In this document: positions 27,354-37,762 of the stretch, one piece after another | Position numbering within the stretch: the first letter of the stretch is position 1 | Layout of the letters: the number at the start of each line of letters is the position of its first letter | Source of the DNA: [Bacillus] enclensis | Lineage (GTDB): Bacteria; Bacillota; Bacilli; Bacillales; Bacillaceae_B | Assembly (NCBI RefSeq): GCF_001456935.1 | Contig: NZ_KQ758484.1 | Coordinates: forward strand, 436,281 to 500,280 | Length of the DNA stretch: 64,000 bases | Direction of reading: 5' to 3' | Notes under the pieces: model-generated | What the model was told of the DNA's origin: nothing | Database searches by the model: none | What the model saw: only the letters and a program-made list of their open reading frames with translations | Position numbers and translations under genes: made by a program

Positions 27354-28514
27354 TTACCTGGCCGCTTCCGCCGTTTGTTGACTGAGGCAGTGTTCCAGTA
27401 TCGCGAGTGCTTCCTGAAGTTCCTCTTCGGTGACGTTCAAAGGCGGAAGCAGACGGATGACATCCGGCCCTGCAGGAAGGGTCAGCAGTCCGTTTTCCCG
27501 CAGGCGCCCGATCGGACCCTTCGCTTCTTCCGCCAATTGGATGCCGATCATGAAGCCTTCCCCCCTCACCTCTTTCACCAGAGCCAATGACTCAAGTTTA
27601 TGTTTAAGGGACTGGATAAATGCTTCAGACTTTTCTTTCACTTCTTTTAAAAATGACTCCTCGATGATGGTCTCCAAAGTCGCTTTCACTGCGGCCATCG
27701 CCAGGGGATTCCCTCCAAAGGTGGATCCATGGGTGCCGGGTGAAAAAGTTGAAACGAGCTCTTCCCTTCCGATCATCGCCCCGACCGGGAATCCGCTTCC
27801 GAGACCCTTCGCTGCTGTTACAATATCAGGCTGCAGACGGTAATGCTGAAAAGCAAATGGCGTTCCGGTGCGCCCGATCCCTGTCTGCACTTCGTCTATG
27901 ATCAGAAGAGCACCGAGCTCCCTGCACTTATTCTCCACTTCTTTCAGAAATTTTTCCGTTCCCGGATGGACTCCGCCTTCACCCTGGATCACTTCGACCA
28001 TGATCCCCGCAATATCGTCACCACCAACGTCTCTGAGCGCTTCCACGTCGTTATAAGGCAGGTACTCAAAAGCCGGCAGCAGCGGACCGAATCCGCTGTG
28101 GATCTTCTCCTGGCCTGTTGCGCTCATCGTCGCGAATGTGCGGCCATGGAAGGATTGTTTGAAGGTGAGGATCTTTGTTTTACCAGTATGTTTTTTTGCC
28201 AGTTTGATTGCCGCTTCATTCGCTTCCGCTCCGCTGTTGCAGAAGAATACTGCATCGAGCCCGCTTGCTTTCGCCAGAAGACCGGCAGCCTGTTCCTGAA
28301 CGGATAGCTGAAACAGATTCGACACATGCCACAGTTTATCCAGCTGATCTTTTACTGCCTTCTTTACCGCTTCAGGGGTGTGGCCGAGATTGCAGACCGC
28401 TATGCCCGCTATAAAGTCCAGATATGTCTTTCCGTCAGCATCTTTCACCCTTGTTCCTTCACCAGAAACCAGTTCAACATCCAAACGGTTATATACAGGG
28501 AATAAGTGACTCAT
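27354..28514 (-). CDS. argD: Acetylornithine aminotransferase
   Basis: A 386-residue class III PLP aminotransferase that forms acetylornithine. The pyridoxal lysine is Lys236 in TAAKGLGSGFPVG. CNSGAEANEAAIKLA (92-106), SFHGRT, IDEVQTGIGRTG (206-217) and GSTFGGNPLAMAA are all present. It overlaps argB by four bases (ATGA). The ATG follows GGAGGGG. Confidence 0.95.
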   Translation of the reverse strand: MSHLFPVYNRLDVELVSGEGTRVKDADGKTYLDFIAGIAVCNLGHTPEAVKKAVKDQLDKLWHVSNLFQLSVQEQAAGLLAKASGLDAVFFCNSGAEANEAAIKLAKKHTGKTKILTFKQSFHGRTFATMSATGQEKIHSGFGPLLPAFEYLPYNDVEALRDVGGDDIAGIMVEVIQGEGGVHPGTEKFLKEVENKCRELGALLIIDEVQTGIGRTGTPFAFQHYRLQPDIVTAAKGLGSGFPVGAMIGREELVSTFSPGTHGSTFGGNPLAMAAVKATLETIIEESFLKEVKEKSEAFIQSLKHKLESLALVKEVRGEGFMIGIQLAEEAKGPIGRLRENGLLTLPAGPDVIRLLPPLNVTEEELQEALAILEHCLSQQTAEAAR

Positions 28515-29317
28515 GAAGCCGCGACCCCTCCTTTACCTTTGATTTTTGTACCAAGTATGCTGCCGTCTTTAAAAATTGCCTGCTGTCCGCCTGTGATCAT
28601 CACTTCTTTCAGATGGCGCGACAATGCGGAAAGCGCCGATTTCACCTTCGGGATCATCCCTCCCGAAATCACACCGTCTGCAATCAGCCCCTCGATTTCT
28701 TCAGCGGTTGTGTCCGGAATCAATTTTCCTTCATGAAGGATACCGGGTACATCGGTTACGTATAGAAGCTTCTCCGCTCCAGCCGCTTTCGCAATCGCAG
28801 CAGCAGCGAGGTCGGCATTGACATTTACCTTCGTTCCGTCTTTCGTAAGAGCAAGAGGCGCAATCACAGGGAGATATCCTTCTGAAATCAATACGGTCAG
28901 TAACGCGGTGTTCACTTCTTCAATATCACCGACCAATCCAAGTGACTCCCTGTCAATCAGGGAAGCAGTCAATAAATCGGCGTCATAGCCGCAGAGCCCG
29001 ACCGCGTTCAATCCGTGTCCGTTCAATGTACCGGTTAGATGACCGTTCACTTTTCCTTTCAGCATCATTTCAGCAACCTCGAGAACCTTTGCCGTCGTTT
29101 TGCGCTGTCCGTTTATGAAGGTCGTTTCGATATTGAGCCTGTTGAGCATATATGTGATTTCCGGGCCGCCGCCGTGGACAATCACCGCGTTGTACTCTTT
29201 CATCAAGTCAGCAAGGCTCATGAAAAATTGCGGGGAGAGTCTGTAAAGGATGCTCCCTCCAAGTTTGATGACAAGTGTCTCACGTCCGGTAGCTGGCATT
29301 GATTTTGACATAGTCAT
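28511..29317 (-). CDS. argB: Acetylglutamate kinase
   Basis: A 268-residue amino-acid kinase that phosphorylates N-acetylglutamate. The N-terminal KLGGSIL loop, VHGGGPEI, TGTLNGHG, and ILHEGKLI / MIPKVKSALSAL are family hallmarks. The reading frame starts 37 bases before the end of argJ, so the two genes overlap. The first ATG (29317) was kept although the ribosome site GGGGTG is about 11 bases away; two later in-frame ATGs (codons 3 and 7) are alternatives. The extra N-terminal residues relative to other ArgB proteins may not all be translated. Confidence 0.92.
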   Translation of the reverse strand: MTMSKSMPATGRETLVIKLGGSILYRLSPQFFMSLADLMKEYNAVIVHGGGPEITYMLNRLNIETTFINGQRKTTAKVLEVAEMMLKGKVNGHLTGTLNGHGLNAVGLCGYDADLLTASLIDRESLGLVGDIEEVNTALLTVLISEGYLPVIAPLALTKDGTKVNVNADLAAAAIAKAAGAEKLLYVTDVPGILHEGKLIPDTTAEEIEGLIADGVISGGMIPKVKSALSALSRHLKEVMITGGQQAIFKDGSILGTKIKGKGGVAAS

Positions 29318-30512
29318 ACGTTAAATCACACCCCCACGCTTTTCCTTCTCCGGCACCGTCCTTTAAAAAGACGCTGATCTCTACATGTTCTTCATTTTTC
29401 ATATAGTCACTGACACTCTGTTCATTGAAGACCTGCGGGGTGCCTTCCGAGAAAACAAGCTCCCCTCCAATGTAAATATCACATGTATCAGGCTGGAGGA
29501 CGGCAGGGCTGTGTCCCATTGCCCCGACAATCCTTCCCCAGTTTGGGTCTGCTCCGTAAATGGCTGTCTTGACGAGATTCGAGCCGACTATTTTCTTGGC
29601 AATGACCTTGGCATCCCCGTCCGAGTGTGCCCCTTTCACCGACACTTCCACTAGTTTGGTCGCACCTTCCCCGTCACGGGCAATCTGTTTTGCCAGGTCT
29701 TCGCATAAAAGCGTCAGTCCTTCCTGGAAGTTCTCCCAATCAGGATGATTTTCATTTAACGGCTTATGATCTGCCGTTCCATTCGCCATCACGATGACCA
29801 TATCATTGGTTGACGTCTCACCGTCTACGGTGATCTGATTGAACGTGGTATTGACCGCTTTCTTCAAGGCGCTTTGAAGGACCGGTGCTGAGATATTCGC
29901 ATCCGTCGTGATGAATCCGAGCATCGTCCCCATGTTGGGATGGATCATGCCGGAACCCTTGGCAGCACCCCCGATCGTGATGGTTTTTCCGTCTACCGTG
30001 ACTTCAACACAAGCCGCTTTTTCAACGAGATCTGTCGTCAGGATCGCCTGCTGAAATGATTTGGCACTGTTGTAATCTTTATGGACCGCAATATGACTGC
30101 ACCCTTGTTCGATTTTTTCCATCGGGAGGCACTCACCGATCACCCCGGTTGAGGCAACGGCAACATACTCCTCGGGAAGCCTGAACCGTTTTGCGATCAA
30201 TTCCCTTGTTTTATAGGCATCCTTCAGTCCCTGTTCACCCGTGCACGCATTGGCGATCGCACTGTTGCACACAATTGCCTGAAGAAGGCCTGCGGAGGCG
30301 ATGCTCTCCTGCGTCACTTTTAACGGGGCCGCCTGGAAATGACTTTGGGTATAAACCGCTGCGCTCTGTGCAGGTCTCTCACTGTAAATGACGCCAAAAT
30401 CCTTTTTCTCATAACGAAGTCCGATATGGATGCCTCCTGCCTTAAAGCCCGCGGGGGATAGTATGCCTCCCCCTTCAACCTTCTGCACTGTTTTTTTCTC
30501 AATGACACTCAC
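29280..30512 (-). CDS. argJ: Bifunctional ornithine acetyltransferase/acetylglutamate synthase
   Basis: A 410-residue ArgJ precursor that recycles acetyl groups from acetylornithine to glutamate. Self-cleavage occurs before the nucleophilic threonine in the SGMIHPNMxTML block; here the residue before Thr196 is Gly195 (NMGTMLGF) where Ala is common. Start codon is GTG, behind AAGGAGGAGAGAG. It is separated from argC by 183 bp of mobile-repeat DNA, yet the gene is intact. Product length is close to the family norm of about 405-410. Confidence 0.93.
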   Translation of the reverse strand: MSVIEKKTVQKVEGGGILSPAGFKAGGIHIGLRYEKKDFGVIYSERPAQSAAVYTQSHFQAAPLKVTQESIASAGLLQAIVCNSAIANACTGEQGLKDAYKTRELIAKRFRLPEEYVAVASTGVIGECLPMEKIEQGCSHIAVHKDYNSAKSFQQAILTTDLVEKAACVEVTVDGKTITIGGAAKGSGMIHPNMGTMLGFITTDANISAPVLQSALKKAVNTTFNQITVDGETSTNDMVIVMANGTADHKPLNENHPDWENFQEGLTLLCEDLAKQIARDGEGATKLVEVSVKGAHSDGDAKVIAKKIVGSNLVKTAIYGADPNWGRIVGAMGHSPAVLQPDTCDIYIGGELVFSEGTPQVFNEQSVSDYMKNEEHVEISVFLKDGAGEGKAWGCDLTYDYVKINASYRT

Positions 30513-30535
30513 AACTCTCTCCTCCTTTTATGGAT

Positions 30536-30697
30536 AGGCTGTTCTCTATAAGGTCGTTGCCTTTCGTAAATAGACTTATAGCTTGTGGACGTGCTCTTTT
30601 TGATCTCAAGCTTACACAACAGGTGGACGGACAAACAGAAAATACCCAAGTCCCGGTATTTTTTTGTGCAACTCAACAAAGTTTGAGAAAAGAGTCT
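30536..30697. repeat. Dispersed repeat C, copy 1, between argC and argJ
   Basis: About 162 bp. The ends AGGCTGTTCTCT and GAAAAGAGTCT are imperfect inverted repeats. Inside are TCGTAAATAGACTTATAG, TGTGGACGTGCTCTTTTT and AAAATACCCAAGTCCCGGTATT, shared with copies 2 and 3. The right end touches the TAG stop of argC. It makes the argC-argJ gap unusually long for an operon. Confidence 0.88.
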
Positions 30698-31730
30698 ATG
30701 GATAAATAGGATAATAGTGAAGGCCTGCCGTTTCTTCGAGGCCAAATAGAAGATTCATATTCTGCACGGCCTGGCCTGCCGCGCCTTTTATCAGATTGTC
30801 GATCACGGAAACGATGGTGACTCTCCCAGTCCTTGAATCTGCTTTTATCGCAATATCACAGAAGTTGGTCCCGAATACTTCCTTCGTACCGGGATATTGG
30901 CCGATCGGCCGTATCCGTACAAACGGGCTGCCACTGTAAAAACGGCGGTATTCTTCATGGAGTTCACCGGTTGTTTTTTCCTTTTGAAGATCGCAATAGA
31001 CTGTCGCCATGATGCCCCTGGTCATTGGAATGAGGTGCGTCGAAAAGGTGATCGGTCCTGTATCGGCGTCCCACCTCTTCAACTGCTGTTCGATTTCCGG
31101 GGTGTGCTGGTGTTCATGCACCTTGTATATCCGCAAATTTTCCTGGGTTTCTGAAAAGTGGCCGGATAAAGAGGGTTTCCTTCCCGCCCCTGAAAGACCG
31201 GTCTTGGCGTCGATGATGATGGAATCAGGCTTTATCAGCTTATTCTGTATCAGTGGAGCAAGAGCTAAAAGGGAAGCTGTCGGGAAACAGCCCGGGTTTG
31301 CTATCAGATCAGCTTCTTTAATCGCCACTTGATTGCATTCTGTCAGTCCGTATACCGCTTCTTTCAGGACCGCGGGATCTGCAGCCCCGCCTTTGTACCA
31401 GTCCTCATATTCCTTTGGATCCTGCAGCCTCAGGTCTCCGGAAAGGTCAATGACTTTCGCTTTCCCGTCCAGAAGCTTAGGTGTCATCTCTTTTGAAATC
31501 CCCGCGGGAACCGCCAGGAACACTGCATCGAGCTCTTTCATTTCATCAATCTGAATCTCCCGGATCCGACCATTTGTCAGCCCGGTCAGATGGGGATACT
31601 GCCCGGCATAGGAGTCTCCCTTTAAACTCGATGAATATAAAATACACTCAACAACCGCAGGATGATTTGACAGCAGGCGATGGAGTTCCACCCCTCCGTA
31701 TCCGGTAGATCCGACAATTCCAACATTCAT
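30696..31730 (-). CDS. argC: N-acetyl-gamma-glutamyl-phosphate reductase
   Basis: A 344-residue NADP-dependent reductase, the first gene of the arginine operon. The nucleotide start GIVGSTGYGGVELHRLL, catalytic Cys148 in NPGCFPTA, and RGIMATVYCDL are present. ATG 31730 follows GGTGA; a TTG one codon earlier is less likely. The C terminus ends PIYP, close to the usual family end, so the neighbouring repeat C insertion did not truncate it. Promoter and arginine boxes lie upstream at 31770-31817. Confidence 0.95.
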   Translation of the reverse strand: MNVGIVGSTGYGGVELHRLLSNHPAVVECILYSSSLKGDSYAGQYPHLTGLTNGRIREIQIDEMKELDAVFLAVPAGISKEMTPKLLDGKAKVIDLSGDLRLQDPKEYEDWYKGGAADPAVLKEAVYGLTECNQVAIKEADLIANPGCFPTASLLALAPLIQNKLIKPDSIIIDAKTGLSGAGRKPSLSGHFSETQENLRIYKVHEHQHTPEIEQQLKRWDADTGPITFSTHLIPMTRGIMATVYCDLQKEKTTGELHEEYRRFYSGSPFVRIRPIGQYPGTKEVFGTNFCDIAIKADSRTGRVTIVSVIDNLIKGAAGQAVQNMNLLFGLEETAGLHYYPIYP

Positions 31731-31769
31731 CAATCAATCACCACACTCAGTAGATTTAAATTAGGTCTA

Positions 31770-31798
31770 ATTATATGACTGCATAAAAATAAAATCAA
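31770..31798 (-). promoter_or_regulatory. Sigma-A promoter of the arginine operon
   Basis: On the minus strand TTGATT (31793-31798) and TATAAT (31770-31775) are separated by exactly 17 bp. The argC start is 40 bp downstream. Confidence 0.8.
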
Positions 31799-31817
31799 TA
31801 GTATATTTATTAAAATT
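31779..31817 (-). promoter_or_regulatory. ArgR/AhrC-type boxes over the argC promoter
   Basis: CTGCATAAAAATAAAATC (31779-31796) covers the promoter spacer and the -35 edge, and TATATTTATTAAAATTT (near 31801-31817) lies just upstream. Both resemble the A/T-rich arginine box, fitting arginine-dependent repression. Confidence 0.6.
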
Positions 31818-31844
31818 TAAACATCATTCTTTCTCCCTAAATAA

Positions 31845-31888
31845 AAAGCCCGTACCTCAGCGCTTTAAAGCACCGAGGGACGGGCGTT
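31845..31888 (-). terminator. Terminator hairpin D2 behind the aceA region
   Basis: AAGCCCGT.CCTC pairs with GAGG.ACGGGCGTT around GCGCTTTAAAGCACC, with T runs on both strands. The arm GAGGGACGGGC is shared with D1 and D3. Repeat C copy 2 lies between it and aceA. Confidence 0.75.
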
Positions 31889-31900
31889 CATTTTTCAGCA

Positions 31901-32075
31901 AAGCTCTTTTCGCATACTTTGTTGCTTTACACACAAGAAAATACCGGAAATTGGGTATTTTCTGATGTCTGGCCACCTGTGGTTTAAACTTGAATTCGAA
32001 AAGAGCACGTCCTCAAGCAACATTCAGGCTGCTAGTCAATTTACGAAAAGCAACAATCTTTCAGAAAACAGCCTT
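31901..32075. repeat. Dispersed repeat C, copy 2 (inverted)
   Basis: About 175 bp in the opposite orientation to copies 1 and 3. It begins AAGCTCTTTTCGCATAC and ends AGAAAACAGCCTT, and contains the shared AAAATACC...GGTATTTTC hairpin. It ends seven bases before the aceA stop codon. Confidence 0.9.
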
Positions 32076-32081
32076 CAGCAA

Positions 32082-33365
32082 TTAAAACTGTTCTGCTTCG
32101 GTCGATCCTTTCAGGGCCGTCGTGGAGGAAGTACCCCCTGAGATCACCATGGATACCTCATCAAAATAGCCGGTTCCCACTTCGCGCTGATGCCTTGTTG
32201 CAGAATAGCCGTGCACCTCACTGGCGAATTCCGCTTCCTGCAGTTCGGAGTATGCGGCCATTCCACGGTCCTTATATCCCCTTGCCAGTTCGAACATACT
32301 GTGGTTCAATGCATGGAAGCCTGCAAGCGTGACAAATTGGAACTTATAACCCATCTTGCCCAGCTCGACTTGGAATTTCGCGATCGTTTCATCATCAAGC
32401 TTCTTCTTCCAGTTGAAAGATGGCGAGCAGTTATAAGCAAGCAGCTTACCGGGATGCTCTTTATGGATCGCTTCCGCAAATTGACGGGCTTCATCAAGGT
32501 TCGGCTCGGAAGTTTCACACCATACAAGGTCAGCGTACGGTGCATAGGCAAGACCCCTTGCGATTGCCTGATCGAGTCCTGCCTTCGTGCGGAAGAACCC
32601 TTCTGGTGTGCGTTCGCCGGTGATAAAAGGCGCATCATATGAATCGACGTCACTTGTGATCAAGTCCGCTGCGTTGGCATCCGTACGGGCAACGATCAGG
32701 GTCGGCGTTCCCATTACATCAGCCGCCAGACGGGCTGAGATCAAGTTCTTAACAGCCGTTTGAGTAGGAAGAAGCACTTTCCCGCCAAGGTGTCCGCATT
32801 TCTTCTCCGAGGAAAGCTGATCTTCAAAGTGAACAGCCGATGCACCGGACTCGATCATTCCTTTCATCAATTCAAACACATTCAGCTGTCCGCCGAATCC
32901 TGCTTCTGCGTCCGCCACAATCGGGACAAACCAGTCAATCGTTTCATCGCCTTCCACATAATGAACCTGGTCCGCACGCTGAAGGGCCTGGTTGATGCGC
33001 TTCACGACGGATGGTACAGAGTTCGCTGGATATAAGCTTTGATCAGGGTACATATGTCCTGATAGATTGGCGTCCGCCGCTACCTGCCAGCCGCTTAGGT
33101 AGATTGCCTTCAATCCTGCCCTTACCTGCTGGACGGCCTGATTTCCGGTTAAGGCACCGAGCGCATTGATATAGTCTTCTTCATGAAGCAAATCCCAAAG
33201 TTTCTCCGATCCCCGCTTAGCCAATGTATGCTCAATATCGATGGATCCCCTCAAACGGATGACGTCCTCTGCTGAAAACGGTCTGGAAACACCGCGCCAT
33301 CTTTCATCCATTTCCCAGCTTTCCTGTAAAGTCATTGCTCGTTCATTCATACTGTTCTTTGTCAT
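32082..33365 (-). CDS. aceA: Isocitrate lyase
   Basis: A 427-residue glyoxylate-cycle enzyme that splits isocitrate to succinate and glyoxylate. The catalytic loop KKCGHLGGK is at 188-196 with Cys190, ADAEAGFGG (151-159) gives metal-binding residues and [10 protein letters not shown] follows. The start ATG 33365 is behind GGGAGAGAG; the upstream in-frame extension is not family-like. No malate synthase gene is in the window. The glyoxylate cycle is absent in B. subtilis but present in many other Bacillaceae, so this is a taxonomic clue. Terminator D2 lies downstream past a repeat. Confidence 0.95.
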   Translation of the reverse strand: MTKNSMNERAMTLQESWEMDERWRGVSRPFSAEDVIRLRGSIDIEHTLAKRGSEKLWDLLHEEDYINALGALTGNQAVQQVRAGLKAIYLSGWQVAADANLSGHMYPDQSLYPANSVPSVVKRINQALQRADQVHYVEGDETIDWFVPIVADAEAGFGGQLNVFELMKGMIESGASAVHFEDQLSSEKKCGHLGGKVLLPTQTAVKNLISARLAADVMGTPTLIVARTDANAADLITSDVDSYDAPFITGERTPEGFFRTKAGLDQAIARGLAYAPYADLVWCETSEPNLDEARQFAEAIHKEHPGKLLAYNCSPSFNWKKKLDDETIAKFQVELGKMGYKFQFVTLAGFHALNHSMFELARGYKDRGMAAYSELQEAEFASEVHGYSATRHQREVGTGYFDEVSMVISGGTSSTTALKGSTEAEQF

Positions 33366-33674
33366 TGATCTCTCTCCCTTGTCATTTTTTAGAATCTTAA
33401 ACATAATGGGTAAAACGTAAGTAAGTGTCAGCGGATGAATACAGATATTCTGCAGGTGTGGCGCATCTGAGTTGTGGGGAATGTCTTGGAGTGATGTCTA
33501 TGATGGATGTAGGAACTGTATTCTTTTTGTTATAATACAGATTAATTAACATGTTTGTATTATATAACAGGTAGTTTTCAGATGGAACCTTTTTTTATGT
33601 ATTTTTGTTCGACAAATTTTGCACAAAAAAAAGACCATGGAAACGGCCTTGATTTTAACGGGATTACGAAGCAT
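33366..33674. promoter_or_regulatory. aceA upstream region with an inverted repeat
   Basis: No gene is seen. TGTTATAATACA (33528-33539) and TGTATTATATAACA (33556-33569) are an imperfect inverted repeat around a 16-bp centre, about 165-200 bp upstream of aceA. Each arm also contains a TATAAT/TATTAT-like -10 word, so this could be an operator or overlapping divergent promoters. The catabolite (cre) site expected for aceA was not convincingly found. Confidence 0.4.
33630..33655 (-). terminator. Terminator of the DUF3949-like gene
   Basis: On the minus strand AAGGCC pairs with GGTCTT around GTTTCCAT, followed by eight T. Confidence 0.65.
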
Positions 33675-33941
33675 CTAATCCCTCTTTTTCTTATGTTTTA
33701 ATCTGTAAATGATATAGGCAATCAGGTTTGCAGGCAGGAATAATGGATTGATTTGTGTATTCTGATGAAGAAATGCCTCTCCGAAAGGCATCTCATCAAA
33801 AACCTCTCCCGCTTTGCGTTTATGCTTTTCCTTCTCTTCTTCCATCGCCTTGATATAGCGGTATTGAATGGGAATCATAACAATCGTAATGACAAACAGG
33901 GCAGATGCAACCAATAACCCGATGGAGTAAAAGTCATTCAA
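33675..33941 (-). CDS. Small membrane protein, DUF3949-like
   Basis: An 88-residue protein with one N-terminal membrane segment (about residues 5-25), a charged middle (KAMEEEKEKHKRKAGEVFDEM) and a second hydrophobic stretch ending in a basic tail. MPFGEAFLHQNTQINPLFLPANLI matches my recollection of DUF3949 proteins of Bacillus; function unknown. The start is TTG 33941, seven bases behind AAAGGAGGG; no in-frame ATG competes. Flanked by repeat C copies on both sides of the aceA region. Confidence 0.65.
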   Translation of the reverse strand: MNDFYSIGLLVASALFVITIVMIPIQYRYIKAMEEEKEKHKRKAGEVFDEMPFGEAFLHQNTQINPLFLPANLIAYIIYRLKHKKKRD

Positions 33942-33999
33942 TTAAATCCCTCCTTTATTTATCATACGTATGATTGATAAGCAGGTTTCATTTTTATTG

Positions 34000-34176
34000 A
34001 AGGCTGTTTTCTAAAAGATTGTTGCTCTGCGTAAATAGGCTTGCAGCCTGAATAGTGCATGTGGACGTGCTCTTTTCGAACTCAAGTTTAAACAACAGAC
34101 TGACTAACAAGCCGAAAATACCCAAGTTCCGGTATTTTCTGGTGTGCAAAGCAACAAAATATGCGAAAAGAGCCTT
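34000..34176. repeat. Dispersed repeat C, copy 3
   Basis: About 177 bp, same orientation as copy 1 and inverted relative to copy 2. Ends are AAGGCTGTTTTCT and GAAAAGAGCCTT. Contains GTGGACGTGCTCTTTTCG and AAAATACCCAAGTTCCGG. Confidence 0.9.
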
Positions 34177-34197
34177 ATTGAAAAACGGAAGCCCACA

Positions 34198-34232
34198 TAA
34201 ATAAAACCGGCCTTGCCAATGACAGGACCGGT
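34198..34232 (-). terminator. Terminator of yerH
   Basis: On the minus strand ACCGG.CCT pairs with AGG.CCGGT around a 9-11 nt loop, followed by TTTATTT. Confidence 0.7.
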
Positions 34233-34239
34233 ATTTCGA

Positions 34240-35394
34240 TTATTCGTAAATATGAAGATACGTTTCCTTGCTCCCTTTTTTCTTCACGACGAGCGCCTCT
34301 GGGCCGTATGAAGAGTTGATAAGCAGTTCCACGTTCCAGCTTTCTGGAGTGTTCTTGCCGATCAAACTGGACAGATGGCGTGCAAACCCGATTGTTTCCG
34401 CTTTGCCATTATAGGTCAGCGCCACTTCCATATTCATGTCTGTGAGCTTCCCGCCTTGATACAGCGCTTCTCCCGTTACGCCGGTGAACACAGGGAAGTA
34501 GCCTTCGATTTCCTTCTTCAAATCCTGAAAAATCTTATTATCTTCCGGGTGATCTTCGGCTGCAACCGGTGAAGGGAAAATATAATAATCTTCATCGATC
34601 CCTTCCCAGTTCTGAATGGTATCGGTCCCGGGCTCCACAGTTGCATAGGCAAAGAATTGACCCGGAACAACCTGCTGCTTAGGAGCTTGTTTATATAAAG
34701 CGATCATGATGGGCACATTTTTAAGCTCATCTTTCTGCCTCATCCTTTTCATTACCTCGCCGGCCATCTTCGCCCCTTGTTCCTTCAGAACGTCATTGCT
34801 GATGTTCTTGACCATCCTCGTTCCGTTTGAGAGATTGGTTTCATAATTGACCGAATTCAACGAGAGGGCGATGACCACACCGCCGAGCCTGACTTTGTTG
34901 TCATCTTTCTTTTTCACCAAATAATTATGCTCCACGATATGCGCGAGATAAATCGGCGCGTCTTCCCCTTTGGCCTGCACAGGATTCAATCCCAGGTTCT
35001 CGCTTTCTTTCAGCCCTTTGTCGGCAAGCTGTTCACTCGTGAACTTACGCTGAAGCCAGCTGTCGACCATTTTCTTTGTCAGGAACTGTCCCTCTTTGAA
35101 GAAATATTGATCGGTTGAAAAACGGTTCTGGGCGACGCGCAGCAATCCATTTTCAATCTCATTAATATCATATCGGGAACCCAGATCATTGACGACTACA
35201 CCGCGCGCCTTACTTGTGTCGTAGGGGAGCATCGTCTTATAATAATCGTTTGAAATTTGAAAGTTAGGAATGATCGCCTTTTTCGATTCACTGTCCTGAT
35301 TCTCCTGAACGACTTGATCCTGTTTTTCAAACGTCGGCGCACAGCCGCCGAGTATCAACAGGGCGGCTAATACGGCCGATAGCCTTTTTTTCAT
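34240..35394 (-). CDS. yerH: CamS-family lipoprotein (YerH)
   Basis: A 384-residue lipoprotein. The signal peptide with lipobox LGGC gives a lipid-modified Cys18. The body matches the CamS family, in which precursors of the enterococcal sex pheromones are known and whose role in Bacillus is not settled. It follows ligA by 15 bp and is the distal gene of the pcrB-pcrA-ligA-yerH run, as in B. subtilis. Terminator behind it. Membrane location predicted. Confidence 0.88.
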   Translation of the reverse strand: MKKRLSAVLAALLILGGCAPTFEKQDQVVQENQDSESKKAIIPNFQISNDYYKTMLPYDTSKARGVVVNDLGSRYDINEIENGLLRVAQNRFSTDQYFFKEGQFLTKKMVDSWLQRKFTSEQLADKGLKESENLGLNPVQAKGEDAPIYLAHIVEHNYLVKKKDDNKVRLGGVVIALSLNSVNYETNLSNGTRMVKNISNDVLKEQGAKMAGEVMKRMRQKDELKNVPIMIALYKQAPKQQVVPGQFFAYATVEPGTDTIQNWEGIDEDYYIFPSPVAAEDHPEDNKIFQDLKKEIEGYFPVFTGVTGEALYQGGKLTDMNMEVALTYNGKAETIGFARHLSSLIGKNTPESWNVELLINSSYGPEALVVKKKGSKETYLHIYE

Positions 35395-35409
35395 TACGTC
35401 CTACACCTC

Positions 35410-37434
<2,025 letters not shown>

Positions 37435-37540
37435 CTAATCTTTCACGCTTATTGAACAAGCGTTTAACTTCATGAACGTTGATTTAACGATGTTTTTGGA
37501 TGTTGATCAAACGTTTGTTTAATTCTACTGCAACTAAATG

Positions 37541-37676
37541 CCGCTGTTGATTTCCGGTGCAAGACTTCGCTTTCCGCGGGCGGCCGGTGAGCCTCCTCGT
37601 CGCTGCGCTTCTGCGGGGTCTCACCTGTCTCGCTTTTCCCGCAGGAGTCTTCGTCTTGCCCCTCCAATCAACAGCT
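37541..37676. repeat. Dispersed palindromic repeat A, copy 3, between pcrA and ligA
   Basis: About 136 bp. The arms CCGCTGTTGATTTCCGG and CCAATCAACAGCTGG are inverted; CGCTTTCCGCGGGCGGCCGG and CCCGCAGGAGTCTTCG are conserved. It lies within what is an otherwise tight pcrB-pcrA-ligA-yerH unit. Confidence 0.92.
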
Positions 37677-37762
37677 GGATTTTCCTCAAATCTTCATCTT
37701 CACCTATTATCCAAAGCTCGTAATTTCCTCAACCTCATTATCACAAAAACTAAACCCGCCGA

